Positions 1 through 8,546 of a stretch of DNA of 64,000 bases are shown piece after piece. The translations under genes and the position numbers were made by a program. Position 1 is the first letter of the stretch; every line of letters starts with the position of its first letter. The DNA comes from Streptomyces sp. NBC_00582 (GTDB lineage: Bacteria > Actinomycetota > Actinomycetes > Streptomycetales > Streptomycetaceae): positions 1,240,001-1,304,000 of the forward strand of contig NZ_CP107772.1 of NCBI RefSeq assembly GCF_036345155.1. The letters run 5' to 3'. Below the pieces are notes generated by a model. It did not search any database. It was not told the DNA's origin and saw only the letters and a program-made list of their open reading frames with translations.

Positions 1-271
1 AGGGAGCGCCGGGAGCGTCCCCCCGCCAGTCGAACCGGCTGCCGTCGCCGGGACGCCGCACGTACAGCGCTCGGCCGCCGGGGCCGTAGCGGCCTATCTC
101 CGTGGTGAGCGCGACCTCGCCCGACCCGTGATCGGTGCCGTCCGTGACGTCGAGCAGCAGGCCGTCGAGCGGGCCGCCCACCAGCTCGGCGTACGCACGG
201 TCCGAGCGGGGACCCGCGTCGTCGTGATCGGCGCCGTACACCCGGCCCCGCAGGAACTCAGCCTCGTCCAT
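1..271 (-). CDS. Hypothetical protein, C-terminus cut by window edge
   Basis: The reverse strand is open from an ATG at 271 to the window edge, giving at least 90 residues beginning MDEAEFLRGRVYGADHDD. An in-frame GTG at 295 would add MGRAKLLV and has a purine-rich GGGGGCG just upstream, so the start is uncertain. The reading frame has the acidic composition and third-position GC bias of real Streptomyces genes. No signal peptide or membrane segment is visible, and I do not recognise the family. It is divergent from the membrane protein that starts at 450, so the roughly 180 bases between them probably hold both promoters. Confidence 0.55.
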   Translation of the reverse strand, partial: MDEAEFLRGRVYGADHDDAGPRSDRAYAELVGGPLDGLLLDVTDGTDHGSGEVALTTEIGRYGPGGRALYVRRPGDGSRFDWRGDAPGAP

Positions 272-449
272 GACCAGGAGCTTCGCACGCCCCACTGACA
301 ACGCCCCCGAGCCGGGCGGCCCGGGGGGCGGTCTTCGGCCAAAGAGCGTGGCGGAAAGAGGCGCACGGAAGCGTTTCCCGCATCGGTGCCACGCCGGCGG
401 GTAGCCCGCTCTCACTCGCACATCGTGGGGTACGGGCTGGGGGGCGACC

Positions 450-1160
450 GTGACGGCAGGCGGGCGGGAGCGGACACCGGGGGGCGAGTCGGGGCGGACC
501 CGGCGTCGCCGCGCGGTGCGGGAACTGCGTGCGGCGGGCCGTGACGGCCCTCGATTACGCGAGGTGCTGCCCGCGCTGGCCCTGCTGGTCGTGGCCCTGT
601 GCGCGCCGGTCGTGGGGCTGGTGCTGGTCTCGCGGGCCTTCGGCGCCCGGGCCTGTGTGCCGGTCCTGTTGGCACTGGCCGTCGTGGGGGCGGCCGTCCA
701 CCGGCGCTCACGGCCGTACGCCCGACGGCGCCAGGGCCGCTACACCGCCGAGGAGCTCGCGGACCTGGACATGCCGGCGCTGGTGGTGGCGGTGGCCCGG
801 ATGCTGCGGCGGGACGGCTGGCGGGTGCTGCCGCCGCCGCGCCACGACGCCCTGCATCTCGCCGCCCGGGACGGCCGGGGCCGGGTGCTCGACGTGGCGT
901 TCCGCCCGGTGGCCGAGCCGCTGCCCGACGAGGAGGCCTGTTCCTGCCGGGCGCGGCTGCCGGGGCGCGGGCGGTCCGGGCCGGCGCTGCGGCTCGTCGT
1001 GCACCGGGGCACGTTCACCCATCGGGACGAGGTGTGGGCCGAGCGCCAGGGCCGCACGTATCTGATCGACGGCCCCCGGCTGCTGCTGTGGGCGGGCGGC
1101 ACGCCCCTGGCCCAGCTCGCGGCCGATGCCGCCCCGCTGCCTCGGCGCACCCGGCGGTGA
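450..1160 (+). CDS. Membrane protein with restriction-endonuclease-like domain
   Basis: A 236-residue protein starting at GTG. A basic N-terminus (about residues 1-38) is followed by two hydrophobic helices at about 40-62 and 65-85, then a soluble domain from about residue 95. That domain begins YTAEELADLDMPALVVAVARMLRRDGWRV, split here as the helix-strand opening typical of Mrr-like restriction-endonuclease folds. The expected catalytic core (D then QxK) is not intact: the D/ExK strand position reads VLDVAFRPV without the lysine, so nuclease activity is doubtful. The TM-plus-Mrr-like layout is known in actinobacteria, but its role is not established. It stands alone and is convergent with the M4 protease; a GC hairpin separates them. 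Domain assignment is by pattern recognition only. Confidence 0.6.
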   Translation: MTAGGRERTPGGESGRTRRRRAVRELRAAGRDGPRLREVLPALALLVVALCAPVVGLVLVSRAFGARACVPVLLALAVVGAAVHRRSRPYARRRQGRYTAEELADLDMPALVVAVARMLRRDGWRVLPPPRHDALHLAARDGRGRVLDVAFRPVAEPLPDEEACSCRARLPGRGRSGPALRLVVHRGTFTHRDEVWAERQGRTYLIDGPRLLLWAGGTPLAQLAADAAPLPRRTRR

Positions 1161-1172
1161 CCGTGGAACGGG

Positions 1173-1205
1173 CCGCCGCCCGGTCCTCGAGGGTCCGGGC
1201 GGCGG
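1173..1205. terminator. GC-rich hairpin between convergent genes
   Basis: An 11-bp perfect stem (CCGCCGCCCGG and its complement) with an 11-base loop lies 13 bases after the stop of the upstream membrane protein and 70 bases before the stop of the converging protease gene. Position and symmetry fit a bidirectional terminator; there is no U-tract, as is common in Streptomyces. Confidence 0.55.
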
Positions 1206-1274
1206 TCGTACGGAACTCCCCGGACCGGCGATCGGATGGATCAGGGGCCGATACCGGTCAGGGCCTGCGCCCGG

Positions 1275-3545
1275 TCAGGGCGTCAGCTGCCAGTTCTGGA
1301 TGTAGCCCACGTCGATCGACGCGCGGTCCTGGACCCGGAGCTTCCAGGTGCCGTTGAGCGGCTGGGCGGAGGCGTTGACGGTGAAGGTCTGGTCGACGTT
1401 GTCGGCCGAGCCGCCGCTGCGGTTGAGCAGGGAGTAGACGGTGCCGTTGGGGCCGACCAGGTCGACCGTCAGGTCACCGCGGTAGGTGTGCACGATGTTG
1501 ACGTACACCGAGGTCGTGGCGGAGGCGTTGCCGTCGCGGCCGGTGATGGTCACCGGCGACTCCACGGCGGCGCCGTTGTCGGGGATGTCGACGCGGGTGG
1601 CGTTGGCGTAGATGTGCGCGATCCGCCAGCTGAAGGTGTCCGTCACGGACGCCCCCGTGCTGTCGGTCACCTTGAGGGTGACGTCACTGGTGCCGAGGGT
1701 GGTCGGCGTGCCCGAGATCAGACCGCTCGCGCTGATGCTCAGCCCGTCCGGCAGTCCGGTCGCCTCGTAGGTGAGTCCGGCACCGGAGTTGGTGGTGTAC
1801 GCGTCCACCTGGAGGTTGACCGCCTGGCCGACGCCGCTGGTCTGGTCGGCGATCGGGGCGACGTTGACGCCGAGGGCGATCCGGCTGCCCACGTTGATCG
1901 CCGCCCAGGCGTCGGCGACGGCGAGGTAGGTCGGGCTGTAGGCGCCGAAGAGGTCGGCGGCGGCCGACAGGGTGGCGGTGCGGGCACCGGCGTAGTTCGT
2001 CGACGAGGTCATGTACGTCGTCAGCGCCCGGTACCAGATGGCGGCGGCGTTGGTGATGCCGATGCCGGTCACGGCCTGGCCGTCGTAGGTCGGGCTGTCG
2101 TAGGCGACGCCGTTGACGGTCTTGGCTCCGCTGCCCTCGGAGAGCAGGTAGAAGAAGTGGTTCGCGGGGCCCGAGGAGTAGTGGACGTCGACGCTGCCCA
2201 GGGTGGAGCTCCAGCTGTCGCGGGAGGAGCCGTCCTTGGAGGGCTTGTCCATGTAGCGCAGCGGGGTGCCGTTGCCGTTGATGTCGATCTTCTCGCCGAC
2301 GAGGTAGTCACCCGGGTCGGCCGGGAGGTTCTCGTGGAACTCGACGGCCGCGGCGAAGATGTCCGAGGTCGCCTCGTTCAGACCACCGGACTCACCGGAG
2401 TAGGTGAGGTTGGCGGTCGCGGCGGTGACGCCGTGGCTCATCTCGTGGGCGGCCACGTCCAGGGCGGTCAGCGGGTGGGTGTTGCCCGAGCCGTCGCCGT
2501 ACGTCATGCAGAAGCAGCTGTCCTGCCAGAACGCGTTGACGTAGGAGTTGCCGTAGTGGGCCCGGCTGTAGGCGGCGACACCGTCGTTGCGGATGCCGTT
2601 GCGGCCGTAAACCTCTTTGTAGTAGTCCCAGGTTGCCGCGGCGCCGAAGGCCACGTCGACACCGGCGGTCTGCCGGTTGGACGGGGTGCCGTCGCCCCAG
2701 ACATCGTTGTCGTCCGTGAAGAGGGTCCCGGTGCCCGAGGTGCCCTGGTTCAGGTCGTACGTCTTGTGTCCGGCGCGCTCGCCGTCGACGAGCTGGTACG
2801 TGGACCCGGACGGGGTGGTGCCGAGCGGGACGCTGCCGGCGTACTGGCCGGTGCCGGTGCCGGTGTGCACCTTCTCGGCGGCGAGGATCTGCTTGCCCGT
2901 GCCCGCGTCGGTGACGACCTGGAGCTCGCTCGGGGTGCCGTCCTGCTGGACGCCCTCGACCAGGGTCTCCCAGGCGAGGACCGGCTTGCCGGTGCCGGCC
3001 CACACCACGAGGCGGGGGGCGTTCTCCGTCTCGGGGCTCTTGACCTCGGCCTTCTCGGCGGCGGCGAGTGCCTTGCCGTCGGCGGAGGCCGCGGAGAGCT
3101 TCGGGGTGAGGGAGGACACCGCGAGGGTGGCCTCGCTCGCCCTGCTGACGGTGGTGCGGCCGCTCTTGACGTGGACGACCAGGTCACCGCCGAGGACGGG
3201 CAGTCCGGCGTAGGTGCGCTCGTAGCGGGTGTGGGTGGTGCCGTCGGCGTCCTGGATGACGTCCTTGACGACGAGTCTCTCCTGCCCGCCGAGGCCGAGC
3301 CGCTGCGCGGTCGTACCGGCGGCGGTCCGGGCGCTCTTGATCAGCGAGGCGCGGCGGGCCGGGGACAGGGCGATCGGTTCGGCGCCGGCACGGGGCGTGG
3401 CGGTGATCTTCGCGGGCCCTCGGTCGTCGGGCGCCGCGGAGGCGGTGCCGGTCTGGACCCCGAGGGTCAGCAGGGTGCCCGCGGTGGTGAGGGCGATGAG
3501 TGAGGCGCGTCTGCGCCGGGGGGTGGCACGGTGTCGCCGGGGCAA
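1275..3545 (-). CDS. Secreted M4 (thermolysin-like) zinc metalloprotease with P domain
   Basis: A 756-residue prepro-protease. It starts at TTG, chosen because AAGGAGAACCCG sits directly upstream. Residues 1-37 are a signal peptide (RRRR, hydrophobic core, SASA). An FTP/PepSY-type propeptide follows to about residue 200 (YERTYAGLPVLGGDLVVH). The catalytic domain carries HEMSH near residue 365 and the third zinc ligand in GGLNEATSDIF. After it comes an Ig-like putative domain at about 555-640 (GLPDGLSISASGLISGTP) and a C-terminal proprotein-convertase P domain (YRGDLTVDLVGPNGT ... IQNWQL). It should act outside the cell on proteins. It is a paralogue of the protease at 25882-28284, which shares the catalytic unit but has a different C-terminus. 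The gene stands alone. Confidence 0.93.
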   Translation of the reverse strand: MPRRHRATPRRRRASLIALTTAGTLLTLGVQTGTASAAPDDRGPAKITATPRAGAEPIALSPARRASLIKSARTAAGTTAQRLGLGGQERLVVKDVIQDADGTTHTRYERTYAGLPVLGGDLVVHVKSGRTTVSRASEATLAVSSLTPKLSAASADGKALAAAEKAEVKSPETENAPRLVVWAGTGKPVLAWETLVEGVQQDGTPSELQVVTDAGTGKQILAAEKVHTGTGTGQYAGSVPLGTTPSGSTYQLVDGERAGHKTYDLNQGTSGTGTLFTDDNDVWGDGTPSNRQTAGVDVAFGAAATWDYYKEVYGRNGIRNDGVAAYSRAHYGNSYVNAFWQDSCFCMTYGDGSGNTHPLTALDVAAHEMSHGVTAATANLTYSGESGGLNEATSDIFAAAVEFHENLPADPGDYLVGEKIDINGNGTPLRYMDKPSKDGSSRDSWSSTLGSVDVHYSSGPANHFFYLLSEGSGAKTVNGVAYDSPTYDGQAVTGIGITNAAAIWYRALTTYMTSSTNYAGARTATLSAAADLFGAYSPTYLAVADAWAAINVGSRIALGVNVAPIADQTSGVGQAVNLQVDAYTTNSGAGLTYEATGLPDGLSISASGLISGTPTTLGTSDVTLKVTDSTGASVTDTFSWRIAHIYANATRVDIPDNGAAVESPVTITGRDGNASATTSVYVNIVHTYRGDLTVDLVGPNGTVYSLLNRSGGSADNVDQTFTVNASAQPLNGTWKLRVQDRASIDVGYIQNWQLTP

Positions 3546-3649
3546 CGGGTTCTCCTTCGGTGCGACGGTCGGCCTCTGGTGGGGGCCGAGGTGGGGGCGG
3601 ACCGACGGGATGGGCCGGTCCGGTGCGCTGCACGACAGGCGGGTGGAAG

Positions 3650-3712
3650 GAGGTGGGGGGTGATGGGGTGGGGGTGATGGGGTGGGGGGTGGAGAGGGTG
3701 GGGGTGGTAGGG
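3650..3712. repeat. G-rich repetitive tract with quadruplex potential
   Basis: About 63 bases made almost only of G runs of three to six separated by T, TGAT or TGGA, with the unit GGGGTGATGGGGTGG repeated imperfectly. It lies 105-167 bases upstream of the M4 protease start, so the C-rich complement is in its untranslated leader or promoter. At least four G-tracts of three or more with short loops satisfy the usual G-quadruplex pattern. Confidence 0.6.
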
Positions 3713-3999
3713 CATCCGCCTCATGAGGGCCATGTGAAGGAACGGTGAATGCCCGCAGCAGAGTGGCACCGCGTGCACAGCTTTGTCATGGGAATGCCAA
3801 AACTTCGGCCGGAAATGACCATGCCGGACTGGTGATTCGGCTTGGCGGACGCAGATTTTCGGCCGCGCCGCCACCGGGGAGTACGCCGTACGGGTCGACG
3901 CTGCTCCGTTCGAGTGGTCGTCGTCCGCACATCGTCGTAGCGTCGGTACCGAACTTCTCGGGACGCTCCCGGTCCCGGGACGGGCGGGCGGGAGCGGAC
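3713..3999. promoter_or_regulatory. Divergent intergenic region with 11-bp repeated GTGAA boxes
   Basis: This stretch separates the M4 protease (leftward) from the small secreted protein (rightward) and holds no convincing gene. On the protease strand it contains TTCACCGTTCCTTCACA (3734-3749 on the plus strand as two GTGAA boxes), that is, two TTCAC boxes exactly 11 bases apart. Direct repeats of TTCAC at 11-bp spacing resemble PhoP (PHO box) half sites in Streptomyces. A purine-rich GGAGCGG precedes the ATG at 4000. No clear sigma-70 hexamers stand out. Confidence 0.35.
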
Positions 4000-4452
4000 A
4001 TGCGACACATCACGAGGACAGCGGTGATGCTCTGTGCGGCACTCGGACTCACCGCGGCGATCGGCACCGCCTCGGCCACACCCGGCGCGCCGTCGGCCGG
4101 CGCGCGGAAGGTCGCGGCCCCGGTCCTGGTGGACTGCTTCTGGCACGCGAAGGTCCGGCCGTCGCACTTCATCCTGGCGTGCGGCGACGGGAACAGCCGT
4201 CTCACCTCGCTGCACTGGGACCACTGGGGTACGCGGTCGGCGCACGCGAGCGGGGTCAACGTCGTCAACGACTGCGATCCGTACTGCGCGGCGGGGCATT
4301 TCCATCCGTACGCCGTGAAGGTGAGGCTGGACCACCCCAAGCCGTGGAAGAAGCACCCGCGGGTGCAGCACTACAGCCGGATGACGCTCACCTACACCGG
4401 GGCCCGGCCGGACCACTTCCCGCGCGTGGTGACCTACCCGCTGTGGGACTGA
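4000..4452 (+). CDS. Small secreted protein, unknown function
   Basis: A 150-residue protein with ATG preceded by GGAGCGG. Residues 1-27 form a clear signal peptide (MRHITRTAVMLCAALGLTAA ... SATP). The mature part has four cysteines (DCFWHAK, ILACGDG, DCDPYC) that could form two disulphides, plus many aromatic and histidine residues. The ILACGDGNSRLTSLHWDHW stretch recalls small secreted proteins common in Streptomyces, for which I know no assigned function. It is convergent with the flavodoxin-like gene, with only 18 bases between the stops. Confidence 0.75.
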   Translation: MRHITRTAVMLCAALGLTAAIGTASATPGAPSAGARKVAAPVLVDCFWHAKVRPSHFILACGDGNSRLTSLHWDHWGTRSAHASGVNVVNDCDPYCAAGHFHPYAVKVRLDHPKPWKKHPRVQHYSRMTLTYTGARPDHFPRVVTYPLWD

Positions 4453-4470
4453 GCCACCCGGTCCCCCGAC

Positions 4471-4923
4471 TCACTCCATGAGGGCCGCGGCCATCGTCGC
4501 GCCGAGGTCCCAGCAGGCCTGGACGTCCGCCCTGCCCGGTTCCCCGGTGACGGTGACCGGATCGGCGGCGCGGCGCCAGCCGAGGCCCGTGGTGACGGTC
4601 TCGATCGCGCGGACGGCGCCGGTGACGTCGTTGCCGCCGTGGACGTAGGAGCCGTAGGGGCGGCCCCGGGTGGTGTCGAGGCAGGGGTAGTAGACCTGGT
4701 CGAAGAAGTGTTTCAGGGCGCCCGACATGTAGCCGAGGTTGGCGGGGGTGCCCAGGAGGTACGCGTCGGCCGCGAGGACGTCCGAGACGGTGGCGGCGAG
4801 GGCGGCCCGCCGTACGACCCGCACACCCTCGATCTCCGGGGCGCTCGCCCCCGAGACCACCGCCTCGAAGAGCGCCTGGCAGTTCGGGGACGGCGTGTGA
4901 TGAACGATCAGCAAGGTGGCCAC
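4471..4923 (-). CDS. Flavodoxin-like NAD(P)H-dependent oxidoreductase
   Basis: A 150-residue protein. I place the start at GTG 4923 (VATLLIVHHTPSPNCQ), because flavodoxin folds begin with the first beta strand leading directly into the FMN phosphate loop, here HHTPSPNCQ. The later GTPANLGYMSGALKHFFDQVYYP segment matches the isoalloxazine-contacting loop of the NADPH-dependent FMN reductase/WrbA-like group. Expected role: cytosolic flavin-dependent reduction of quinones or similar acceptors; the substrate is unknown. It is a single gene, convergent with the secreted protein. Confidence 0.75.
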   Translation of the reverse strand: MATLLIVHHTPSPNCQALFEAVVSGASAPEIEGVRVVRRAALAATVSDVLAADAYLLGTPANLGYMSGALKHFFDQVYYPCLDTTRGRPYGSYVHGGNDVTGAVRAIETVTTGLGWRRAADPVTVTGEPGRADVQACWDLGATMAAALME

Positions 4924-5143
4924 GGCACCGAACCCTGCCCGCTGAGCCGACCCACCGCAAGCGAGGGGCACCTGGTCAACTCACACACACCCGCGGTCAA
5001 AAAGTCGCGCGGATCTTCGTGTTTCGAACGCTCTTGGGCCAGTCCCGGAGCACCCGGCCCTCGCGGCGGACGCGCTCCGTACGTTCGGAGGCACCAGCGG
5101 GGCCGGAGGAGTCCGGGCCCGTGCAACCGGCAGGAGGAGCGCC

Positions 5144-5518
5144 ATGGCGAATGTGGAGATCTCTCTCAAGGAGATGATGACCGCGGTGGAGGGCGCGATG
5201 GGGGCCGCCGTCGTGGACTACACGAGCGGGATGGCCCTCGGCACGATGGGCGGGGGCAAGGATCTCGACCTGGCCGTCGCGGCCGCGGGCAACACCGATG
5301 TGATCCGGGCCAAGGTCCGCACCATGGAGCATCTCGGCCTGAAGGGCGAGATCGAGGACATCCTGATCACCCTGGGCAGCCAGTACCACCTCATCCGGCT
5401 CGTCAAGGGCCGTACGGGCAGCGGCCTGTTCATCTATCTCGTCCTGGACCGGGAGCGCTCCAACCTGGCCATGGCCCGGCACCAGCTCAAGCGGATCGAG
5501 AACGAACTCGAGGTCTAG
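5144..5518 (+). CDS. Roadblock/LC7-domain protein
   Basis: A 124-residue protein with a strong AGGAGGAGC ribosome site. The whole sequence is one Roadblock/LC7 domain: an N-terminal helix ([26 protein letters not shown]), a central [18 protein letters not shown] helix and the strand pair YHLIRLVKG and [10 protein letters not shown]. Such proteins act as regulators or partners of small Ras-like GTPases (MglB, CvnB). Unlike the conservon copy at 12413-12835, no GTPase or DUF742 gene lies beside it, so its partner must be encoded elsewhere. A separate ArsR gene follows 188 bases downstream in the same direction. Confidence 0.82.
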   Translation: MANVEISLKEMMTAVEGAMGAAVVDYTSGMALGTMGGGKDLDLAVAAAGNTDVIRAKVRTMEHLGLKGEIEDILITLGSQYHLIRLVKGRTGSGLFIYLVLDRERSNLAMARHQLKRIENELEV

Positions 5519-5706
5519 ACACTCCGACGTCCTGGGCTCCGCATGCCTTCGAATTGAAGATTTCTTCATCTCGACACATCCAGATCAGCGCATCACACGG
5601 GTGTGCGGAGCCCTCGGCCAGGAGGATCGGGACGAGCGATCCCGACGGCGGGCCGCCGCGTCGGCGGGCACCATCCAGCGAGTGCGGCAGGAGCGAGCGA
5701 TTGACC

Positions 5707-6075
5707 ATGCAGGTCCCCCTCTATCAGGCCAAGGCCGAGTTCTTCCGCATGCTCGGGCACCCGGTGCGCATCCGGGTCCTCGAACTGCTGCAGGGTGGCC
5801 CCGTCCCCGTACGGGACCTGCTCACCGAGATCGAGATCGAACCGTCCAGCCTGTCCCAGCAGCTGGCCGTGCTGCGCCGCTCCGGGATCGTGGTGTCGAT
5901 CAGGGAGGGGTCGACGGTGAGCTACGCGCTCGCCGGCGGCGATGTGGCCGAATTGCTGCGGGCGGCCCGCCGCATCCTCACCGAACTCCTCGCGGGCCAG
6001 AACGAGCTGCTGGCGGAGCTGCGACAGGCCGATCCACCGCTGTCGGTGCCCCAGGGCGCCACGCGGCGGACCTGA
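5707..6075 (+). CDS. ArsR-family winged-helix transcriptional regulator
   Basis: A 122-residue protein beginning MQVPLYQAKAEFFRMLGHP. The ArsR signature is plain: LGHPVRIRVLELLQGGPVPVRDLL as the first HTH helix region, then LSQQLAVLRRSGIVVSIREGS as recognition helix and wing. The classic metal-site ELCVCDL motif is absent, so it is not a simple metal sensor. It precedes the DUF3500 gene by 57 bases, but a pair of direct repeats lies between, so the two may be separately controlled. It may regulate itself or the Roadblock gene; this is inference. Confidence 0.85.
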   Translation: MQVPLYQAKAEFFRMLGHPVRIRVLELLQGGPVPVRDLLTEIEIEPSSLSQQLAVLRRSGIVVSIREGSTVSYALAGGDVAELLRAARRILTELLAGQNELLAELRQADPPLSVPQGATRRT

Positions 6076-6092
6076 CGCGGGCGGGCGGCCGT

Positions 6093-6111
6093 CTTCAGGT
6101 TCGCTTCAGGT
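6093..6111 (+). promoter_or_regulatory. 11-bp spaced direct repeats upstream of DUF3500 gene
   Basis: CTTCAGGT occurs twice, at 6093 and 6104, exactly 11 bases apart. Tandem half-sites one helical turn apart are typical targets of OmpR-family response regulators. The pair lies 22 bases upstream of the DUF3500 start, where it could activate or block transcription. Confidence 0.4.
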
Positions 6112-6132
6112 ACGTCCTGGAGCCTCGGCCGC

Positions 6133-7458
6133 ATGCACGGACACGACCACGGACACCGACCCCGCACCCCCGAAGCCGAGCGCAGCCGCCGCTGGTTCAT
6201 GAACAGGGCGCTGCTCGCCGGCGGAGTCGCCGCCGTGGCGACGATGACGGGATGCTCCTCGAACTCCTCCGGCACGGCGGCCTCCGCCTCGTACGGCCCG
6301 GGCGGCCGGATGCCCTCCGGCATGCCCTCCGGAGGGCCCGGCGGCGGCGGGGGCATGGGCCCGGGGGCGAGCGAGGTCGCGTACGCGGACTTCGTCGGGG
6401 TCACCACGGACGGCAAGGTCGTCGACGACCTGTACACGATCCACTCGACCGACGTCTCCACCGACAGGCTGGTGAAGGCCGCGCAGGCCTTCCTGGACGG
6501 GCTGACGGCCAAGGAGCGCAAGGCGTCCGTCTTCGAGGTGGACGACGACGAGTGGCTGGCCTGGAGCAACGTCGACGGCTATCAGCGTGAGGGGGCCCGT
6601 ATGGGCGATCTCACGGTCAAGCAGCGGGACCTCGGGTACGCGCTGCTCGGCGCGGCGCTGTCCGCCGACGGACTCGCCCAGACCCGCAACATCATGAAAC
6701 TCAACGCGTTCCTCGGCGACTACAACGGCGGCGGCCGGGACACGCTCACCGAGGGCGCCTACTTCTTCACCTTCCTGGGCACGCCGTCGACCAGGGAGCC
6801 GTGGGGCTTCCAGTACGAGGGCCATCACGTGGCGATCAACTACTTCGTGCTCGGCGACCAGGTCGTCATGACGCCCACCTTCATGGGCTCCGAGCCGACC
6901 TCCGCCACCTACCAGGGCGAGAAGATCACCCTGTTCAGGAAGGAGACCAAGGCCGGTCTCACCCTGCTGCGGTCGCTCACCGACGCGCAGCGCGAGAAGG
7001 TGATCTCCTCGGAGTCGAAGGCCGGCGACAACCTCAAGGCCGGTGCCGGGCAGGACAATCTGAAGCTCACCTACCAGGGCCTGGTCGCCGAGGGCTTCAC
7101 CGACGCGCAGAAGGAGCATCTGCTCGACCTGGTGCGGGTGTACGTCGGGAACATGGACGACGGGCACGCCGAGGTGAAGATGAGGGAGGTGGAGGACCAC
7201 CTCGACGAGACGTACTTCCACTGGATCGGCGAGACGAAGGACTCCTCCGCCTTCTACTACCGGGTGCACAGCCCGGTGGTCCTCGTCGAGTACGACGCCC
7301 AGTCCCCGCTCGCCTACGGGAACAAGGACAGCGGCGGCGGCATGGGCGGACCCGGCGGGACGCCCACCCAGCAGCACATCCACACCATCGTCCGCACCCC
7401 CAACGGCGGCGACTACGGCGTGGACCTGCTCAAGCTGCACCTGGAGAACGACCACTAG
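6133..7458 (+). CDS. DUF3500 family exported lipoprotein-like protein
   Basis: A 441-residue protein. The N-terminus has a His-rich start (MHGHDHGHR), a twin-arginine-like RSRRWFMNRALLAGGVAAVA region and a lipobox-like MTGCSS, followed by a Gly/Met/Pro-rich linker (about residues 55-78). The rest matches the DUF3500 pattern (YALLGAALSADGLAQTRNIM, FTFLGTPSTREPWGFQYEGHHVAINY). The HHVAINY and EYDAQ/HIHTIVRTPNGGDYG motifs could bind metal, but the biochemical role is unknown to me. The stop codon is the TAG at 7456-7458: the G belongs to the inserted IS630 element, so the original CAC-TAG ending was rebuilt by the insertion. Confidence 0.82.
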   Translation: MHGHDHGHRPRTPEAERSRRWFMNRALLAGGVAAVATMTGCSSNSSGTAASASYGPGGRMPSGMPSGGPGGGGGMGPGASEVAYADFVGVTTDGKVVDDLYTIHSTDVSTDRLVKAAQAFLDGLTAKERKASVFEVDDDEWLAWSNVDGYQREGARMGDLTVKQRDLGYALLGAALSADGLAQTRNIMKLNAFLGDYNGGGRDTLTEGAYFFTFLGTPSTREPWGFQYEGHHVAINYFVLGDQVVMTPTFMGSEPTSATYQGEKITLFRKETKAGLTLLRSLTDAQREKVISSESKAGDNLKAGAGQDNLKLTYQGLVAEGFTDAQKEHLLDLVRVYVGNMDDGHAEVKMREVEDHLDETYFHWIGETKDSSAFYYRVHSPVVLVEYDAQSPLAYGNKDSGGGMGGPGGTPTQQHIHTIVRTPNGGDYGVDLLKLHLENDH

Positions 7459-8546
7459 TGACCTGAGTCAGAGATTCGGCGGCAGTAGGCGGCTACTTTG
7501 TCGAGGATCTCGTCGGCGGACTTGGTCCAGATGAACGGCCTCGGGTGTTCGTTCCAGTCGGCGAGCCAGCTGCGGATGTCGCGTTCGAGGGCTTGGACGG
7601 AGCGGTGGACGCCGCGCTTGAGCTTCTTCTGGGTCAGCTCGGCGAACCACCGCTCGACCAGGTTCAGCCAGGATGCGCTGGTCGGCGTGAAGTGCAGGTG
7701 GAACCGCGGATGGGATAGCAGCCACCGCTTGATGTCGGGCGTCTTGTGGGTCGCGTAGTTGTCCAGGATCAGATGAACCTGCAGATCAGCCGGGACTTCC
7801 TTGTCGAGCTTCGCGAGGAACTTCTTGAACTCCGCTGCCCGGTGGCGGCGGTGGAGGGAGCCGATGACCTTGCCGGTGGCGACCTCGAGAGCGGCGAAGA
7901 GGGTCGTGGTGCCGGCCCGGACGTAGTCGTGGCTGCGTCGTTCGGGAACTCCTGGCACCATCGGCAGGACCGGCTGGGATCGGTCCAGGGCCTGGATCTG
8001 CGACTTCTCGTCCACACAAAGGACCAGGGCCTTCTCCGGCGGATCGAGATACAGACCGACGACGTCGCGAACCTTGTCGATGAACAGCGGGTCGGTGGAC
8101 AGCTTGAACGTCTGCGACCGGTGCGGGGCCAGAGCGAACGCCCGCCATATCCGTGACACCGTCGACTGCGACATTCCCGTGGCCGCGGCCATCGACCTCG
8201 TCGACCAGTGGGTCGCGTTCTTCGGCGTCTCCTCGAGCGTCTTGACGATGACCCGCTCGACGTCGGCATCGGTGATCTTACGGGGGACGCCGGGCCGCGG
8301 GTCGTCGCACAAGCCGTCCAGCCCCCGCTCGATGAAGCGGCGCCGCCAGGTGCGGACCGTGTCCGGAGCGATCCGCAGCCGGCGGGACACCTCCATGATC
8401 GAGTGGCCTTCGGCGCACTCCAGCACGATCCGCGACCGCTGAGCCAACGCCTGAGCCGTCGTACGGCGACGTAACCAACCGTCCAGCACCGCCCGCTGGG
8501 CATCAGTTACTGACAACGGCGGAATCTTCGGACCCGGACGACTCAT
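7455..8546 (-). CDS. IS630-family transposase
   Basis: A 363-residue DDE transposase. The N-terminal HTH (residues about 35-75, VLECAEGHSIMEVSRRLRI) is followed by a second winged HTH (THWSTRSMAAATGMSQSTVSRIW). The catalytic triad is visible as VDEKSQ, LDNYATHK and NLVERWFAEL, the D-D-E arrangement of IS630/Tc1-mariner transposases. It looks intact. The coding sequence runs through the whole right end of the element: its TAG stop at 7457-7455 is not in the element but is formed by the flanking target CTAG. Transcription runs toward the DUF3500 gene. Confidence 0.93.
   Translation of the reverse strand: MSRPGPKIPPLSVTDAQRAVLDGWLRRRTTAQALAQRSRIVLECAEGHSIMEVSRRLRIAPDTVRTWRRRFIERGLDGLCDDPRPGVPRKITDADVERVIVKTLEETPKNATHWSTRSMAAATGMSQSTVSRIWRAFALAPHRSQTFKLSTDPLFIDKVRDVVGLYLDPPEKALVLCVDEKSQIQALDRSQPVLPMVPGVPERRSHDYVRAGTTTLFAALEVATGKVIGSLHRRHRAAEFKKFLAKLDKEVPADLQVHLILDNYATHKTPDIKRWLLSHPRFHLHFTPTSASWLNLVERWFAELTQKKLKRGVHRSVQALERDIRSWLADWNEHPRPFIWTKSADEILDKVAAYCRRISDSGH

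Noticed and set aside
1236..3503. Long open frame of 755 codons on the plus strand opposite the M4 protease
   Set aside because: Val/Gly/Asp-rich translation is the usual antisense shadow of a high-GC gene; the reverse strand has a full protease with catalytic motifs.
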